Origin: Fusobacterium varium
GTDB taxonomy: Bacteria; Fusobacteriota; Fusobacteriia; Fusobacteriales; Fusobacteriaceae
Assembly: GCA_002356455.1 (NCBI GenBank)
Contig: AP017968.1
Location: 2,046,001 to 2,110,000 of the forward strand
Direction: 5' to 3'
Length of the DNA stretch: 64,000 nt
In this document: in pieces, positions 36,166 to 43,944 of the stretch
Numbering within the stretch: position 1 is the first letter of the stretch
Layout: each line of letters starts with the position of its first letter
The notes under the pieces: generated by a model
Database searches by the model: none
What the model was told of the DNA's origin: nothing
What the model saw: only the letters and a program-made list of their open reading frames with translations
Made by a program: the position numbers and the translations under genes

Positions 36166-37482
36166 TTATTTTTTAAATAAATTTCGATTGCTGTTTATAA
36201 AATAAATTACTGAAAAAGATGCAAATATCTCTGCTATTGGAAAAGAGAGCCATACTCCTGTCATTCCAAATATATATGACAACATTAATACTGCTGGGAC
36301 TATAGCTACAAATCCTCTTGTAATTGATATTATAAATCCTGTTTTAGAATGTTCCATTGAACTGAAAAATACAGATAATATTATGTTTATTCCAGCAAAT
36401 AAAAAACCTGTAAAATATATGTGAAGTCCGTTTACAGCTAAAGTAAAAAGCTTTTTATTATTTTCTTTATTAAATATAGAAACCAATGTAGTATCTGAAA
36501 AAAATACAGCTGTGTAGACAGATATTGCAACAATTATAGAGAGGATTATTGAATATCTCAAAATATAATAAAGCTGCTCTTTATCTTTACTTCCATAACT
36601 TTTGCTGACCAATGGCTGTACTCCCTGAGCTATTCCTGTAAAAATGGCAATTACTACTAAAGCAAGATTAGCAACTACTCCATATGCTGCTACACCTATA
36701 TTTCCTTCTAATTTCAATATTACTGCATTAAATACTATTAACACTATACCAGAGGATATTTCTGTTATAAAAGAAGAAGCACCTGTACCACATAGTTCTA
36801 ATACTTTACTTATATTTAATTTTTCTTTTTTCAAATGAAATTGATTTCTTTTTTTTATTAGATAAAGCGATAAAACACACATACTGATTACAGGAGCTAG
36901 TCCTGTTGCAAAAGCTGCTCCAAACATTTCTAATTTCAAAAGGAATATAAATACATAGTCTAAAACTATATTTGAAAAACTTCCAAGAAGCATTCCTCCC
37001 ATTGCAAGTTTAGGATCTCCATCATTTCTTACAAATGCTAAAAATATATTATTTAGTATAAATAGAGGAGCAAAACTCATAATCGTTTTAAGATATGTAC
37101 TTGTCATTTTAAAAGTTATCTTATCAGCTCCAAGTAAATAACTTATTTTATCACCTAAAAATATTCCTATAATGAAAAAAAACAGACCAATCAATATTCC
37201 TATTTGTATTGAATAAGTAAAAATACTATCAGCTTTATCATTTTCTCTCTTAGCTCTTAATACTGCATATCTTGACCCTCCTCCTATTCCTATCATCAAT
37301 CCGGTTCCATTGATAAAAGTATATAATGGAATAGCCAAATTTAGTGCTGTGAGTCCGTCTACTCCCATTCCCTTTGATATAAAATAGGTGTCTGCCAGAA
37401 TATAACAAGAGAATCCTATCATTCCCATAACATTTAATGTTACATATTTTACAAAAAATTTTAGTACAATATTTTTTTCCAT
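36166..37482 (-). CDS. MATE-family efflux transporter under riboswitch control
   Basis: Twelve-helix multidrug/toxic compound exporter of 438 aa. The frame opens 12 codons further up, but those lie within the riboswitch terminator; ATG 37482 is preceded by GGAGG at 37488-37492. The family is recognised from 'GFSCYILADTYFISKGMGVD' and the two-bundle repeat ('GVVANLALVVIAIFTGIAQG', 'PLVSKSYGSKD'). It resembles the MepA subgroup. The leader holds an aptamer plus terminator (37497-37607) that fits the guanidine-IV class, so the substrate may be guanidinium or a related cation; the substrate is inference. Confidence 0.88.
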   Translation of the reverse strand: MEKNIVLKFFVKYVTLNVMGMIGFSCYILADTYFISKGMGVDGLTALNLAIPLYTFINGTGLMIGIGGGSRYAVLRAKRENDKADSIFTYSIQIGILIGLFFFIIGIFLGDKISYLLGADKITFKMTSTYLKTIMSFAPLFILNNIFLAFVRNDGDPKLAMGGMLLGSFSNIVLDYVFIFLLKLEMFGAAFATGLAPVISMCVLSLYLIKKRNQFHLKKEKLNISKVLELCGTGASSFITEISSGIVLIVFNAVILKLEGNIGVAAYGVVANLALVVIAIFTGIAQGVQPLVSKSYGSKDKEQLYYILRYSIILSIIVAISVYTAVFFSDTTLVSIFNKENNKKLFTLAVNGLHIYFTGFLFAGINIILSVFFSSMEHSKTGFIISITRGFVAIVPAVLMLSYIFGMTGVWLSFPIAEIFASFSVIYFINSNRNLFKK

Positions 37483-37496
37483 TTCTACCTCCAAAT

Positions 37497-37552
37497 AAAA
37501 AAGCGCTCGATTTTTCACATCTACTAAGGCCTAAAGATGTGAAATCGAACGC
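37497..37552 (-). terminator. Expression-platform terminator of the MATE riboswitch
   Basis: Minus strand: GCGTTCGATTTCACATCT pairs with AGATGTGAAAAATCGAGCGC (loop of about 12 nt), followed directly by TTTTTT. The ribosome-binding site comes 4 nt after the T-run, so the hairpin decides whether the MATE gene is transcribed. Confidence 0.85.
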
Positions 37553-37607
37553 CTGATTTATGCTCTACCCGGCGGCAGAGTTACAGGTTTCCACTTATTC
37601 TCCTGCC
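37553..37607 (-). ncRNA. Probable guanidine-IV (mepA-motif) riboswitch aptamer
   Basis: Compact GC-richer RNA directly after the promoter. In transcript order: GGCAGGAGAATAAG, then TGGAAACCTGTAACTCTGCC, then GCCGGGTAGAGC. CAGG/CCTG and CTCT/AGAG arms give two short hairpins, and GGCAG can also pair with CTGCC. A CGCC in the second hairpin loop is complementary to GGCG at the foot of the terminator, a ready antiterminator contact. The position before a MATE gene and the general layout agree with my memory of the guanidine-IV class; I could not run a covariance search, and the assignment rests on that recall. Confidence 0.62.
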
Positions 37608-37637
37608 ATTATATCACATAATGGATATTCTAATCAA
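37608..37637 (-). promoter_or_regulatory. Promoter of the riboswitch-MATE transcript
   Basis: Minus strand TTGATT (37637-37632), 18-bp spacer, TATAAT (37613-37608). The aptamer begins within a few bases of the expected start of transcription. Confidence 0.65.
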
Positions 37638-37822
37638 ATTTTCTATATCCTTTTCAAATAAAAAAATAGCATTTAGAATAATAAATAAGCTTAGAAAAAT
37701 ATTTACTTTATTTAATATATATTTTAGCATTTGTGCACTTTGATAAGATAAAATCAAAATATATATAATAGCAATAAATATAAAAATTAAAATGCTTTTA
37801 TAATATTTTATTATTAATAGTA

Positions 37823-37848
37823 AAAGAGCTGCCAAAAAGCAGCTCTTT
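37823..37848 (-). terminator. Terminator of the ilvA-por operon
   Basis: Perfect 10-bp arms AAAGAGCTGC / GCAGCTCTTT with a 6-nt loop, 40 bp after the porB-type stop. The T-tail is short. Confidence 0.7.
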
Positions 37849-37887
37849 CATATAGGTTTTATTGTTTGCAGACAATATTTCTTGCTT

Positions 37888-38826
37888 TTAAATTTCTTCT
37901 CCACATCTCTTAAGAAGTCTTTCCCATTTCAAATCCACATCTTTTTGTATTCTATCTATGATATGTCTGTTTTGCGGTTTGAATAAGTGTTTAAATCTTC
38001 CTTGTTTTTTTAGGAATTCTTCTACTGGTAATTTTACTTTTGGTCTGTAGCTTAATTTCCATTCTCCATCTATTACTTCAAATAATGGCCAGTAACAAGT
38101 TTCTACTGCCAGTTTACACATTTCCATTAAATCTTCTCCCTCATATCTCCATCCTCTTGGGCATGGTGCTAATATATTAAGGAATGCTGCTCCTTCTGTG
38201 TAGATTGCTTTTTCCGCTTTCTCATGAAGGTCTTTGAAGTTTCCTATAAATGTTGTCTGTGCTACATATGCCACATTGTGAGCTGATATTACATCTGTAA
38301 GATCCTTTCTTCCCTGTGGTTTTCCTGCGCTTTCTTTTCCTATAGGTGTTGTTGTTGTATCTGCTCCTATAGGTGTTGCTGATGATCTTTGAATACCTGT
38401 ATTCATATATGCTTCATTGTCATAACATACATAAACCATGTCATGTCCTCTTTCCATTGCTCCAGACAGTGACTGGAATCCTATATCATAAGTTCCTCCA
38501 TCTCCTCCAAAAGCTATGAATTTATATGACTCATCTATTTTTCCTTTTTTCTTTAATACTTTATATGCAGTCTGCGCTCCGCTTATTGTTGCTGCTGCAT
38601 TTTCAAATGCTGAGTGAATGAATGAATCTTTCCATGCTGTATATGGATATAGGAAAGTTGATACTTCAAGACAGCTTGTTGCACTGCATATTACAGCTTC
38701 ATCTTCCTCTCTTAGTGCTCTTAATACTCCTCTTACTGCTACTGGTGCTCCACACCCTGCACACATTCTGTGTCCTCCAGTAAGTCTTTCAGGTTTTTCC
38801 ATTTCTTTTTTGAAATTATATGCCAT
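37888..38826 (-). CDS. 2-oxoacid:ferredoxin oxidoreductase, beta (TPP-binding) subunit
   Basis: A 312-aa PorB/VorB-type subunit. Cys22 and Cys25 in 'GGHRMCAGCGAPVA' start the [4Fe-4S] ligand set. The thiamine diphosphate site is 'AFGGDGGTYDIGFQSLSGA', with 'CYDNEAYMNTGIQRSSATP' downstream. It binds TPP and the cluster that passes electrons to the delta subunit. Last gene of the operon, 12 nt after the alpha subunit. Sequence alone does not separate pyruvate from 2-oxobutyrate or branched oxoacids; the operon with threonine ammonia-lyase favours 2-oxobutyrate. Confidence 0.92.
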   Translation of the reverse strand: MAYNFKKEMEKPERLTGGHRMCAGCGAPVAVRGVLRALREEDEAVICSATSCLEVSTFLYPYTAWKDSFIHSAFENAAATISGAQTAYKVLKKKGKIDESYKFIAFGGDGGTYDIGFQSLSGAMERGHDMVYVCYDNEAYMNTGIQRSSATPIGADTTTTPIGKESAGKPQGRKDLTDVISAHNVAYVAQTTFIGNFKDLHEKAEKAIYTEGAAFLNILAPCPRGWRYEGEDLMEMCKLAVETCYWPLFEVIDGEWKLSYRPKVKLPVEEFLKKQGRFKHLFKPQNRHIIDRIQKDVDLKWERLLKRCGEEI

Positions 38827-38838
38827 ATTCCTTTCCTC

Positions 38839-40017
38839 CTACCCTCTTACACCAAAATGTCTATATGTGTCTTTAACTTCCTGATCTTTTTCAGCCAGTA
38901 GAGTATTAAAGATCTCTTTTATATGATTAACAGTTATATCTCTTCCTCCAAGTCCATAAACATAGTTGATCATTTTTGGTCTTGGACTGCAGTCATAAAG
39001 CGCTGATCTTACCTCTGCAAATACTGGTCCTCCAGCTGCTGAGAATCCTTCACATTTATCCATTACTGCTACCATTTTTATATTTTTAAGCGCCTGTGCT
39101 ATTTCTTCCATAGGGAATGGTCTGAATACTCTGATTTTTAGAAGTCCTACTTTTTTACCTTCTTTTCTCATTTCTTCTATTGCAGCCTTAGCTGTTCCAG
39201 CAGTTGAGTTGATAACTACTATTGCAACTTCTGCATCATCCAGCTTATATTCTTCAAATAAGCCATATTTTCTTCCAGTAAGTTTTTCATATTCCGCTGC
39301 TACTTCAAGAATAACTTTTTTAGCATTCATCATAGCATGAGCCTGATTTACTTTATGCTCCATATAGTAAGAAACTATATCATATGGCCCTACTGCTGTA
39401 GGTCTTTTTGCATTTAAAAGATAATCTTCAGGTTTATATTCTCCAACAAATGCTTTAGCTTTGTCATCTTCTAATAGTTCTATATTTTCAACAGCATGGC
39501 TTGTTATAAATCCATCCTGACATACCATTACAGGAAGCTGAACATCTGGATGTTCTCCTATTCTGTTAGCCTGAAGCATATTATCATAAGCTTCCTGGTT
39601 TGTTTCACTATATAACTGAATCCATCCAGCATCTCTTGCACCCATAGAATCACTGTGATCTGCATTGATATTGATAGGTCCTGTAAGAGCTCTGTTAACA
39701 CATGCTAAAGTTATAGGAAGTCTTGCAGAAGATACAACATAAAGCATTTCCCACATCAATGCAAGTCCGCATGATGAAGTAGCTGTCATAGTTCTAGCTC
39801 CTGCAGCCTGTGATCCCATTGCAGCTGACATAGCGCTGTGCTCTGATTCCACTGGAATAAATTCACTGTCTACTGAACCATCAGCAACATATTGAGAGAA
39901 ATATTGTGGTATTTCTGTCGATGGAGTGATTGGAAAAGCAGGTACTACATCTGGATTTATTTGTCTCATTGCTATTGCAATAGCTTCATTTCCTGACATT
40001 CTTTCTCTTATACTCAT
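38839..40017 (-). CDS. 2-oxoacid:ferredoxin oxidoreductase, alpha subunit
   Basis: A 392-aa PorA/VorA-type subunit. The N-terminal PYR domain shows 'GNEAIAIAMRQINPDVVPAF', 'PITPSTEIPQYFSQYV' and 'ESEHSAMSAAMGSQAAGART', the typical family opening. The C-terminal domain contains 'VAVMDKCEGFSAAGGPVFAE'. It lies 16 nt after the delta gene and 12 nt before beta. Together the four subunits decarboxylate a 2-oxoacid to acyl-CoA and CO2 while reducing ferredoxin. Confidence 0.92.
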   Translation of the reverse strand: MSIRERMSGNEAIAIAMRQINPDVVPAFPITPSTEIPQYFSQYVADGSVDSEFIPVESEHSAMSAAMGSQAAGARTMTATSSCGLALMWEMLYVVSSARLPITLACVNRALTGPININADHSDSMGARDAGWIQLYSETNQEAYDNMLQANRIGEHPDVQLPVMVCQDGFITSHAVENIELLEDDKAKAFVGEYKPEDYLLNAKRPTAVGPYDIVSYYMEHKVNQAHAMMNAKKVILEVAAEYEKLTGRKYGLFEEYKLDDAEVAIVVINSTAGTAKAAIEEMRKEGKKVGLLKIRVFRPFPMEEIAQALKNIKMVAVMDKCEGFSAAGGPVFAEVRSALYDCSPRPKMINYVYGLGGRDITVNHIKEIFNTLLAEKDQEVKDTYRHFGVRG

Positions 40018-40033
40018 TAATTCTACCTCCGAA

Positions 40034-40336
40034 CTACTCTTTTATCAATTCTATTGCTTTAAATGGGCATGCTTTTACACAAATTCCACATCCTTTGCAA
40101 TGATCCATATCAAACTCTAATCTTTTTCCATCTTTTACAGGTATTGCTGAATCTGGGCAGCAAGGAACACATAAAAGACAGTCAATACATTTATCTCTCA
40201 AAAGTACTGGTTTCATAGATCTCCAGTCACCAGTTCTAAAGTGCTGAGCACTTCCAGCCTCATAAACTACTCCACCAGGAGTTATATCTTTCCAGCTAAT
40301 ATCTTCAGTTATTGGTACACCAGCTTTATTTTTCAT
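40034..40336 (-). CDS. 2-oxoacid:ferredoxin oxidoreductase, delta (2x[4Fe-4S]) subunit
   Basis: A 100-aa ferredoxin-like subunit. Two Cys clusters, 'CIDCLLCVPCCPDSA' and 'CKGCGICVKACPFKA', each give a [4Fe-4S] centre. The start overlaps the gamma-subunit stop (shared base 40336), indicating translational coupling. It carries electrons from the TPP site to free ferredoxin. Confidence 0.93.
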   Translation of the reverse strand: MKNKAGVPITEDISWKDITPGGVVYEAGSAQHFRTGDWRSMKPVLLRDKCIDCLLCVPCCPDSAIPVKDGKRLEFDMDHCKGCGICVKACPFKAIELIKE

Positions 40337-40911
40337 TATTCTTTCACCTCATTCATAGAACGTACTAATGCCGCCATATTTCCTTTTAGTACTTCTGGTT
40401 TACTTGCAAATTTATGCGCAAAAGAGTTTTCCATTGCTTCAAGGAAAGCTTTTTCTTCCATTACACCACTGACTTTTACAACTGCTCCAAGCATAGGAGT
40501 GTTAGGGAAGTTTTTACCAAGAGTTTCTTCAGAAATAGTTCTTGCATCACAAGTACAAACTCTTCCTTTATACCCTTTTAAAAGAGCTTTAAATTCAGAA
40601 GCAGGCTTAGAACTATTGATAATGATAGCTCCATCCTCTTTAAGACCTTTAGTAACATCAACACTTTCAATAAGAGTTTCATCAACAACAACAACGAAAT
40701 CAGGTTCATAAATATTAGAATGAACTGTAACTCTCTCTTTAGAGATACGATTATAAGCAGTGATAGGAGCACCCATTCTTTCAGGTCCATATTCTGGGAA
40801 ACCTTGAACGAACATTCCACCACTGAATGCTGCATCTGCCAAAAGTAAAGAAGCTGTTTTGGCTCCTTGACCGCCTCTTCCATGCCATCTTATTTCAAAA
40901 ATTTCTTTCAT
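40336..40911 (-). CDS. 2-oxoacid:ferredoxin oxidoreductase, gamma subunit
   Basis: A 191-aa PorC-type subunit beginning 'EIRWHGRGGQGAKTASLLLA', the universal gamma signature, followed by 'GFPEYGPERMGAPITAYNRI'. It binds coenzyme A in the complex. First of the four oxidoreductase genes, 41 nt downstream of the symporter gene. Confidence 0.93.
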   Translation of the reverse strand: MKEIFEIRWHGRGGQGAKTASLLLADAAFSGGMFVQGFPEYGPERMGAPITAYNRISKERVTVHSNIYEPDFVVVVDETLIESVDVTKGLKEDGAIIINSSKPASEFKALLKGYKGRVCTCDARTISEETLGKNFPNTPMLGAVVKVSGVMEEKAFLEAMENSFAHKFASKPEVLKGNMAALVRSMNEVKE

Positions 40912-40952
40912 AGACTACCTTCCTTTAAGTATTTTTTATAATAATTTAATTA

Positions 40953-42158
40953 TTATGCTTCTGCTGTTTCTTTTTTAGTTCTTTTTATTAAATTAAATCC
41001 AGCAAATTTATTAACAATTATAGCAATTGCTCCATCTCCAGTAACATTGCAAGCAGTTCCAAAACTATCTTGAGTCAGGTATAAAGCTATCATTAAAGAT
41101 GTAAGCTCAGGACCAAATCCCAACATACTTTCTAATAATCCCAAAGCTGCCATAACTGCTCCACCTGGCACTCCTGGTGCTGCTACCATTGTTACTCCCA
41201 GCATAAGTATGAATCCAAACATTCCTGAGAATGTGATTGGCATTCCATTCAACATCATAACTGCCATTGAGCAGCTTACAAGTGTTATTGTACTTCCTGA
41301 TAGATGAATAGTTGCGCATAAAGGAATAGTAAAATCTGCAATTCCTTCATTTACTCCATTTTCTTTTGTTTGATTAAGTGTAACTGGAATAGTTGCTGCT
41401 GATGACTGTGTTCCTATTGCTGTGAAATATGCTGGAAGCATTTTTCTTATTAACAATATTGGATTAGCACCTGATAAAGTTCCTGCTATTGTATATTGAA
41501 CCAATAGAATAACAAAGTGAAGAATTATAATTATTCCAAATACTTTTGCAAATACAGACATGATCTTTACTATTTCTCCAGCATAAGTCATGTTTGCAAA
41601 AATACCAGCTATATAGAAAGGTAAGAATGGAATAATAATATTTGTTATTATCTTTTCAACAATTGTCTGAACTTCATTCATAAAGTTTTTGATTGTTGTT
41701 CCTTCAACTACTGCTATTCCTATACCAAGTGTAAATGCCATTAATAATGCTGTCATAACTCCCATAATCGGAGGCATATCAACTGTCAAATATCCACTTA
41801 AAAGCCCTGCTTCTGGATGACTTCCTTCAGCTAAAGCAGCCCCAGTTGGAAGTATTTTTTTAAGTAAGATAGAATTTGTAAAATATGCTAATGATCCAGA
41901 TACAATTGTCGAACCATATGCTAAAACTGTAGTAACTGCCAACAGTTTTCCAGCTTTTTTACCTAAGTCTCCAATACCTGGTGCTACGAATCCTAAAATT
42001 ATTAATGGGATAACAAATTGTAAAAAGTTTCCAAATAATCCATTAAATGTAAGCATAACTCTTAATAATGGTATAAATCCAATTTTTCCAATTATGATTC
42101 CTGCTATCAAACCTATTATAAGTTTTGGTAGTAATCCTAATTTTTTCATAAATTCCAC
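40953..42158 (-). CDS. Dicarboxylate/amino acid:cation symporter (DAACS family; SstT/GltP-like)
   Basis: Sodium- or proton-coupled amino acid uptake carrier, 401 aa, with eight membrane helices and two re-entrant loops. Diagnostic segments: 'AYFTAIGTQSSAATIPVTL' (hairpin 1 serine-rich loop), 'IPLCATIHLSGSTITL' (NMDGT-type region in divergent form) and 'QDSFGTACNVTGDGAIAIIV' (C-terminal binding site). The altered binding loop suggests a substrate other than glutamate or aspartate. Set between threonine ammonia-lyase and the 2-oxoacid oxidoreductase, it most likely imports threonine and/or serine; that is inferred from context. Confidence 0.88.
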   Translation of the reverse strand: MEFMKKLGLLPKLIIGLIAGIIIGKIGFIPLLRVMLTFNGLFGNFLQFVIPLIILGFVAPGIGDLGKKAGKLLAVTTVLAYGSTIVSGSLAYFTNSILLKKILPTGAALAEGSHPEAGLLSGYLTVDMPPIMGVMTALLMAFTLGIGIAVVEGTTIKNFMNEVQTIVEKIITNIIIPFLPFYIAGIFANMTYAGEIVKIMSVFAKVFGIIIILHFVILLVQYTIAGTLSGANPILLIRKMLPAYFTAIGTQSSAATIPVTLNQTKENGVNEGIADFTIPLCATIHLSGSTITLVSCSMAVMMLNGMPITFSGMFGFILMLGVTMVAAPGVPGGAVMAALGLLESMLGFGPELTSLMIALYLTQDSFGTACNVTGDGAIAIIVNKFAGFNLIKRTKKETAEA

Positions 42159-42212
42159 TTCCCTTTTTAGTTTTTTATATACTGATTTTTATTAACTTAC
42201 TTTTTTAAATTA

Positions 42213-43415
42213 TTAACGAATATCATAACCAGCTTCTATAATTTTAGCTTTTACAGCGTCTCTATGAGCCATATCACTGCATTCTATTACCAATGTTACT
42301 TCCTGCATTGTTATTCCTAATTCTACATTATACATACTTTGAGTTATAAATAGAATATTGGCTCTATTTTCTGTAATTAAACTTAATAATTTTTCTGTTT
42401 CTCCAAATCTGTCATGTACCTTTACTTTGAATTCATATCTTCTTCCTGCATTAATTAAAGCTCTGTTCAATACTCTTTCTATAAGATTGACATCTATGTT
42501 TCCTCCTGAAACTACTGCACATGTCTTTCTTCCCTTACAGTCAATTTTTCCTGCAAGTATTGCTGCTAAAGGTGTTGCTCCTGCTCCTTCTGCAACTACT
42601 TTACTTTTTTCCATAAGGAATAGTATTGCTGTTGCTATTTCATCCTCTGTTACTGTTACTACTTCATCTACATATTGTTTTACCAACTCAAGAGTTTTGC
42701 ATCCTACTTTTTTTACTGCTATTCCATCTGCTATTGTTGGTGTTGCACATACTTCACAGCATTCTCCTTTTGCCAACGCCTCTGTCATTGATGCTGCATT
42801 TGCTGATTCCACTCCTATTATTCTTACTGAAGGATTTATTGATTTTATTGCTGTCGCTATTCCTGCAAGTATTCCCCCTCCACCTATTGGTACTAATACT
42901 GTATCTATATCAATTGCATCTTCCAATATTTCCAGTCCTATTGTTCCCTGACCTGAAATTACATAGTCATCATCAAATGGATGTAAAAATATAGCTCCTG
43001 TTTCTTTTTGAATTTCGCATGCTTTTGCAAAAGCATCATCGTATACTGTTCCACATAATACTACTTCTGCTCCATATCCTTTTGTTGCTGCTACTTTTGC
43101 TATTGGTGCAGTTTCAGGCATTACTATTGTTGATTTTATTCCTTGTGCTGTTGCTCCCAAAGCTATTCCCTGCGCATGATTTCCTGCTGATGATGCAATA
43201 ACTCCTTTTTTCTTTTCCTCTTCTGTTAGATTGGCTATTCTGTTTAATGCTCCTCTTACTTTAAATGATCCTGTCTTTTGAAGATTTTCAAGCTTGAATA
43301 ATACTTTACCACCAAGTTCTTTTTCTAATGTTGGACACTCTATTAAAGGTGTTCTTTTTACCGAATGTTCGATAGTTTGTTTTGCTTTTTTGATGGTTTC
43401 TAATGTTACTGCCAT
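42213..43415 (-). CDS. ilvA: Threonine ammonia-lyase (catabolic type with C-terminal ACT domain)
   Basis: PLP-dependent deamination of threonine to 2-oxobutyrate and ammonia (possibly serine to pyruvate). The 400 residues are an intermediate length: a catalytic domain (1 to about 320) with the PLP lysine K52 in 'GSFKVRGALNR', phosphate-binding 'VPIGGGGILAGIATAI' and 'SSAGNHAQGIALGA', then one ACT-like regulatory domain (about 328-400). First gene of the operon that continues into an amino-acid symporter and a ferredoxin-linked 2-oxoacid oxidoreductase, which points to fermentation rather than isoleucine synthesis. CGAGGAGG precedes the start; it has a long leader and a strong promoter at 43601-43629. 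Confidence 0.92.
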   Translation of the reverse strand: MAVTLETIKKAKQTIEHSVKRTPLIECPTLEKELGGKVLFKLENLQKTGSFKVRGALNRIANLTEEEKKKGVIASSAGNHAQGIALGATAQGIKSTIVMPETAPIAKVAATKGYGAEVVLCGTVYDDAFAKACEIQKETGAIFLHPFDDDYVISGQGTIGLEILEDAIDIDTVLVPIGGGGILAGIATAIKSINPSVRIIGVESANAASMTEALAKGECCEVCATPTIADGIAVKKVGCKTLELVKQYVDEVVTVTEDEIATAILFLMEKSKVVAEGAGATPLAAILAGKIDCKGRKTCAVVSGGNIDVNLIERVLNRALINAGRRYEFKVKVHDRFGETEKLLSLITENRANILFITQSMYNVELGITMQEVTLVIECSDMAHRDAVKAKIIEAGYDIR

Positions 43416-43594
43416 GACTTTCCTCCTCGGTATTAACCTGATTTAATAAATCATTCACATTTTTAATTCTTCTGATTTATATTTTAATTAAAATTAATAT
43501 TTTTATAACCTATTTTTTAATTATTTCTCAACATAAAACAGTTATTTATGTTTAAATTTGATATACTAAGTCCTAAAACTCTATACCTGAACAC
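43416..43594 (-). other. Leader of about 180 nt in front of the threonine operon
   Basis: The 5' untranslated region runs from the predicted start near 43594 to the ATG at 43415. It is AT-rich, contains no obvious terminator hairpin and no aptamer class I recognise. Its length may still mean post-transcriptional control. Confidence 0.4.
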
Positions 43595-43600
43595 GTTTCA

Positions 43601-43629
43601 AGTATAATACTCCGTTCACATTAAGTCAA
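43601..43629 (-). promoter_or_regulatory. Strong promoter of the ilvA-symporter-por operon
   Basis: Minus strand TTGACT (43629-43624), exact 17-bp spacer, TATACT (43606-43601). Just downstream, TGAA-N5-TTCA arms lie at the expected transcription start, a possible operator. Confidence 0.72.
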
Positions 43630-43870
43630 CCCTTTTTTATTGATAAAAGTAATATATTATATATGATTATTATATTTAATTTAAATTACAGAATGCCTAA
43701 AGTTCATTTTTTTTTACTACACTTTTTTTAAAATTATAAATAATGCTATTAAAAATATTAATAAAACCATTGATAAACATACTTTAGTAATAATTTTATA
43801 TTACAAAATTTCAAAAAAGCATTTTGTTCATTTATTTACTACACAAGTAAAAATCGACCTTTTTTTGACA
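43630..43870. other. AT-rich intergenic stretch, no gene seen
   Basis: About 240 bp between the operon promoter and the terminator of the acyl-CoA dehydrogenase gene. No reading frame with a ribosome-binding site and no clear fold. Confidence 0.4.
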
Positions 43871-43899
43871 ACAAAAAAATAGGAGAAATTCTCCTATTT
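43871..43899 (-). terminator. Terminator of the acyl-CoA dehydrogenase gene
   Basis: AAATAGGAG / CTCCTATTT with a 5-nt loop; the minus-strand transcript then reads TTTTTTT. It lies 46 bp after the stop. Confidence 0.85.
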
Positions 43900-43944
43900 C
43901 TAATAAATATTTTTTTTAAATAAATTTTATAAATATGTTTTTTA

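Noticed and set aside
37553-37607. Purine, ZTP or fluoride riboswitch before the MATE gene
   Set aside because: The purine J2/3 sequence, the ZTP core and the fluoride pseudoknot signatures are not present; guanidine-IV fits position and layout better.
37614-37835. Minus-strand frame of 73 codons, hydrophobic
   Set aside because: It begins with TTG inside the terminator hairpin of the por operon and runs through the MATE promoter; low-complexity AT-rich translation, no ribosome-binding site.
42626-43201. Leucine-rich plus-strand frames opposite ilvA (also at 11778 and 47863)
   Set aside because: Leucine-rich translation is an artefact of reading the complementary strand of well-supported genes.
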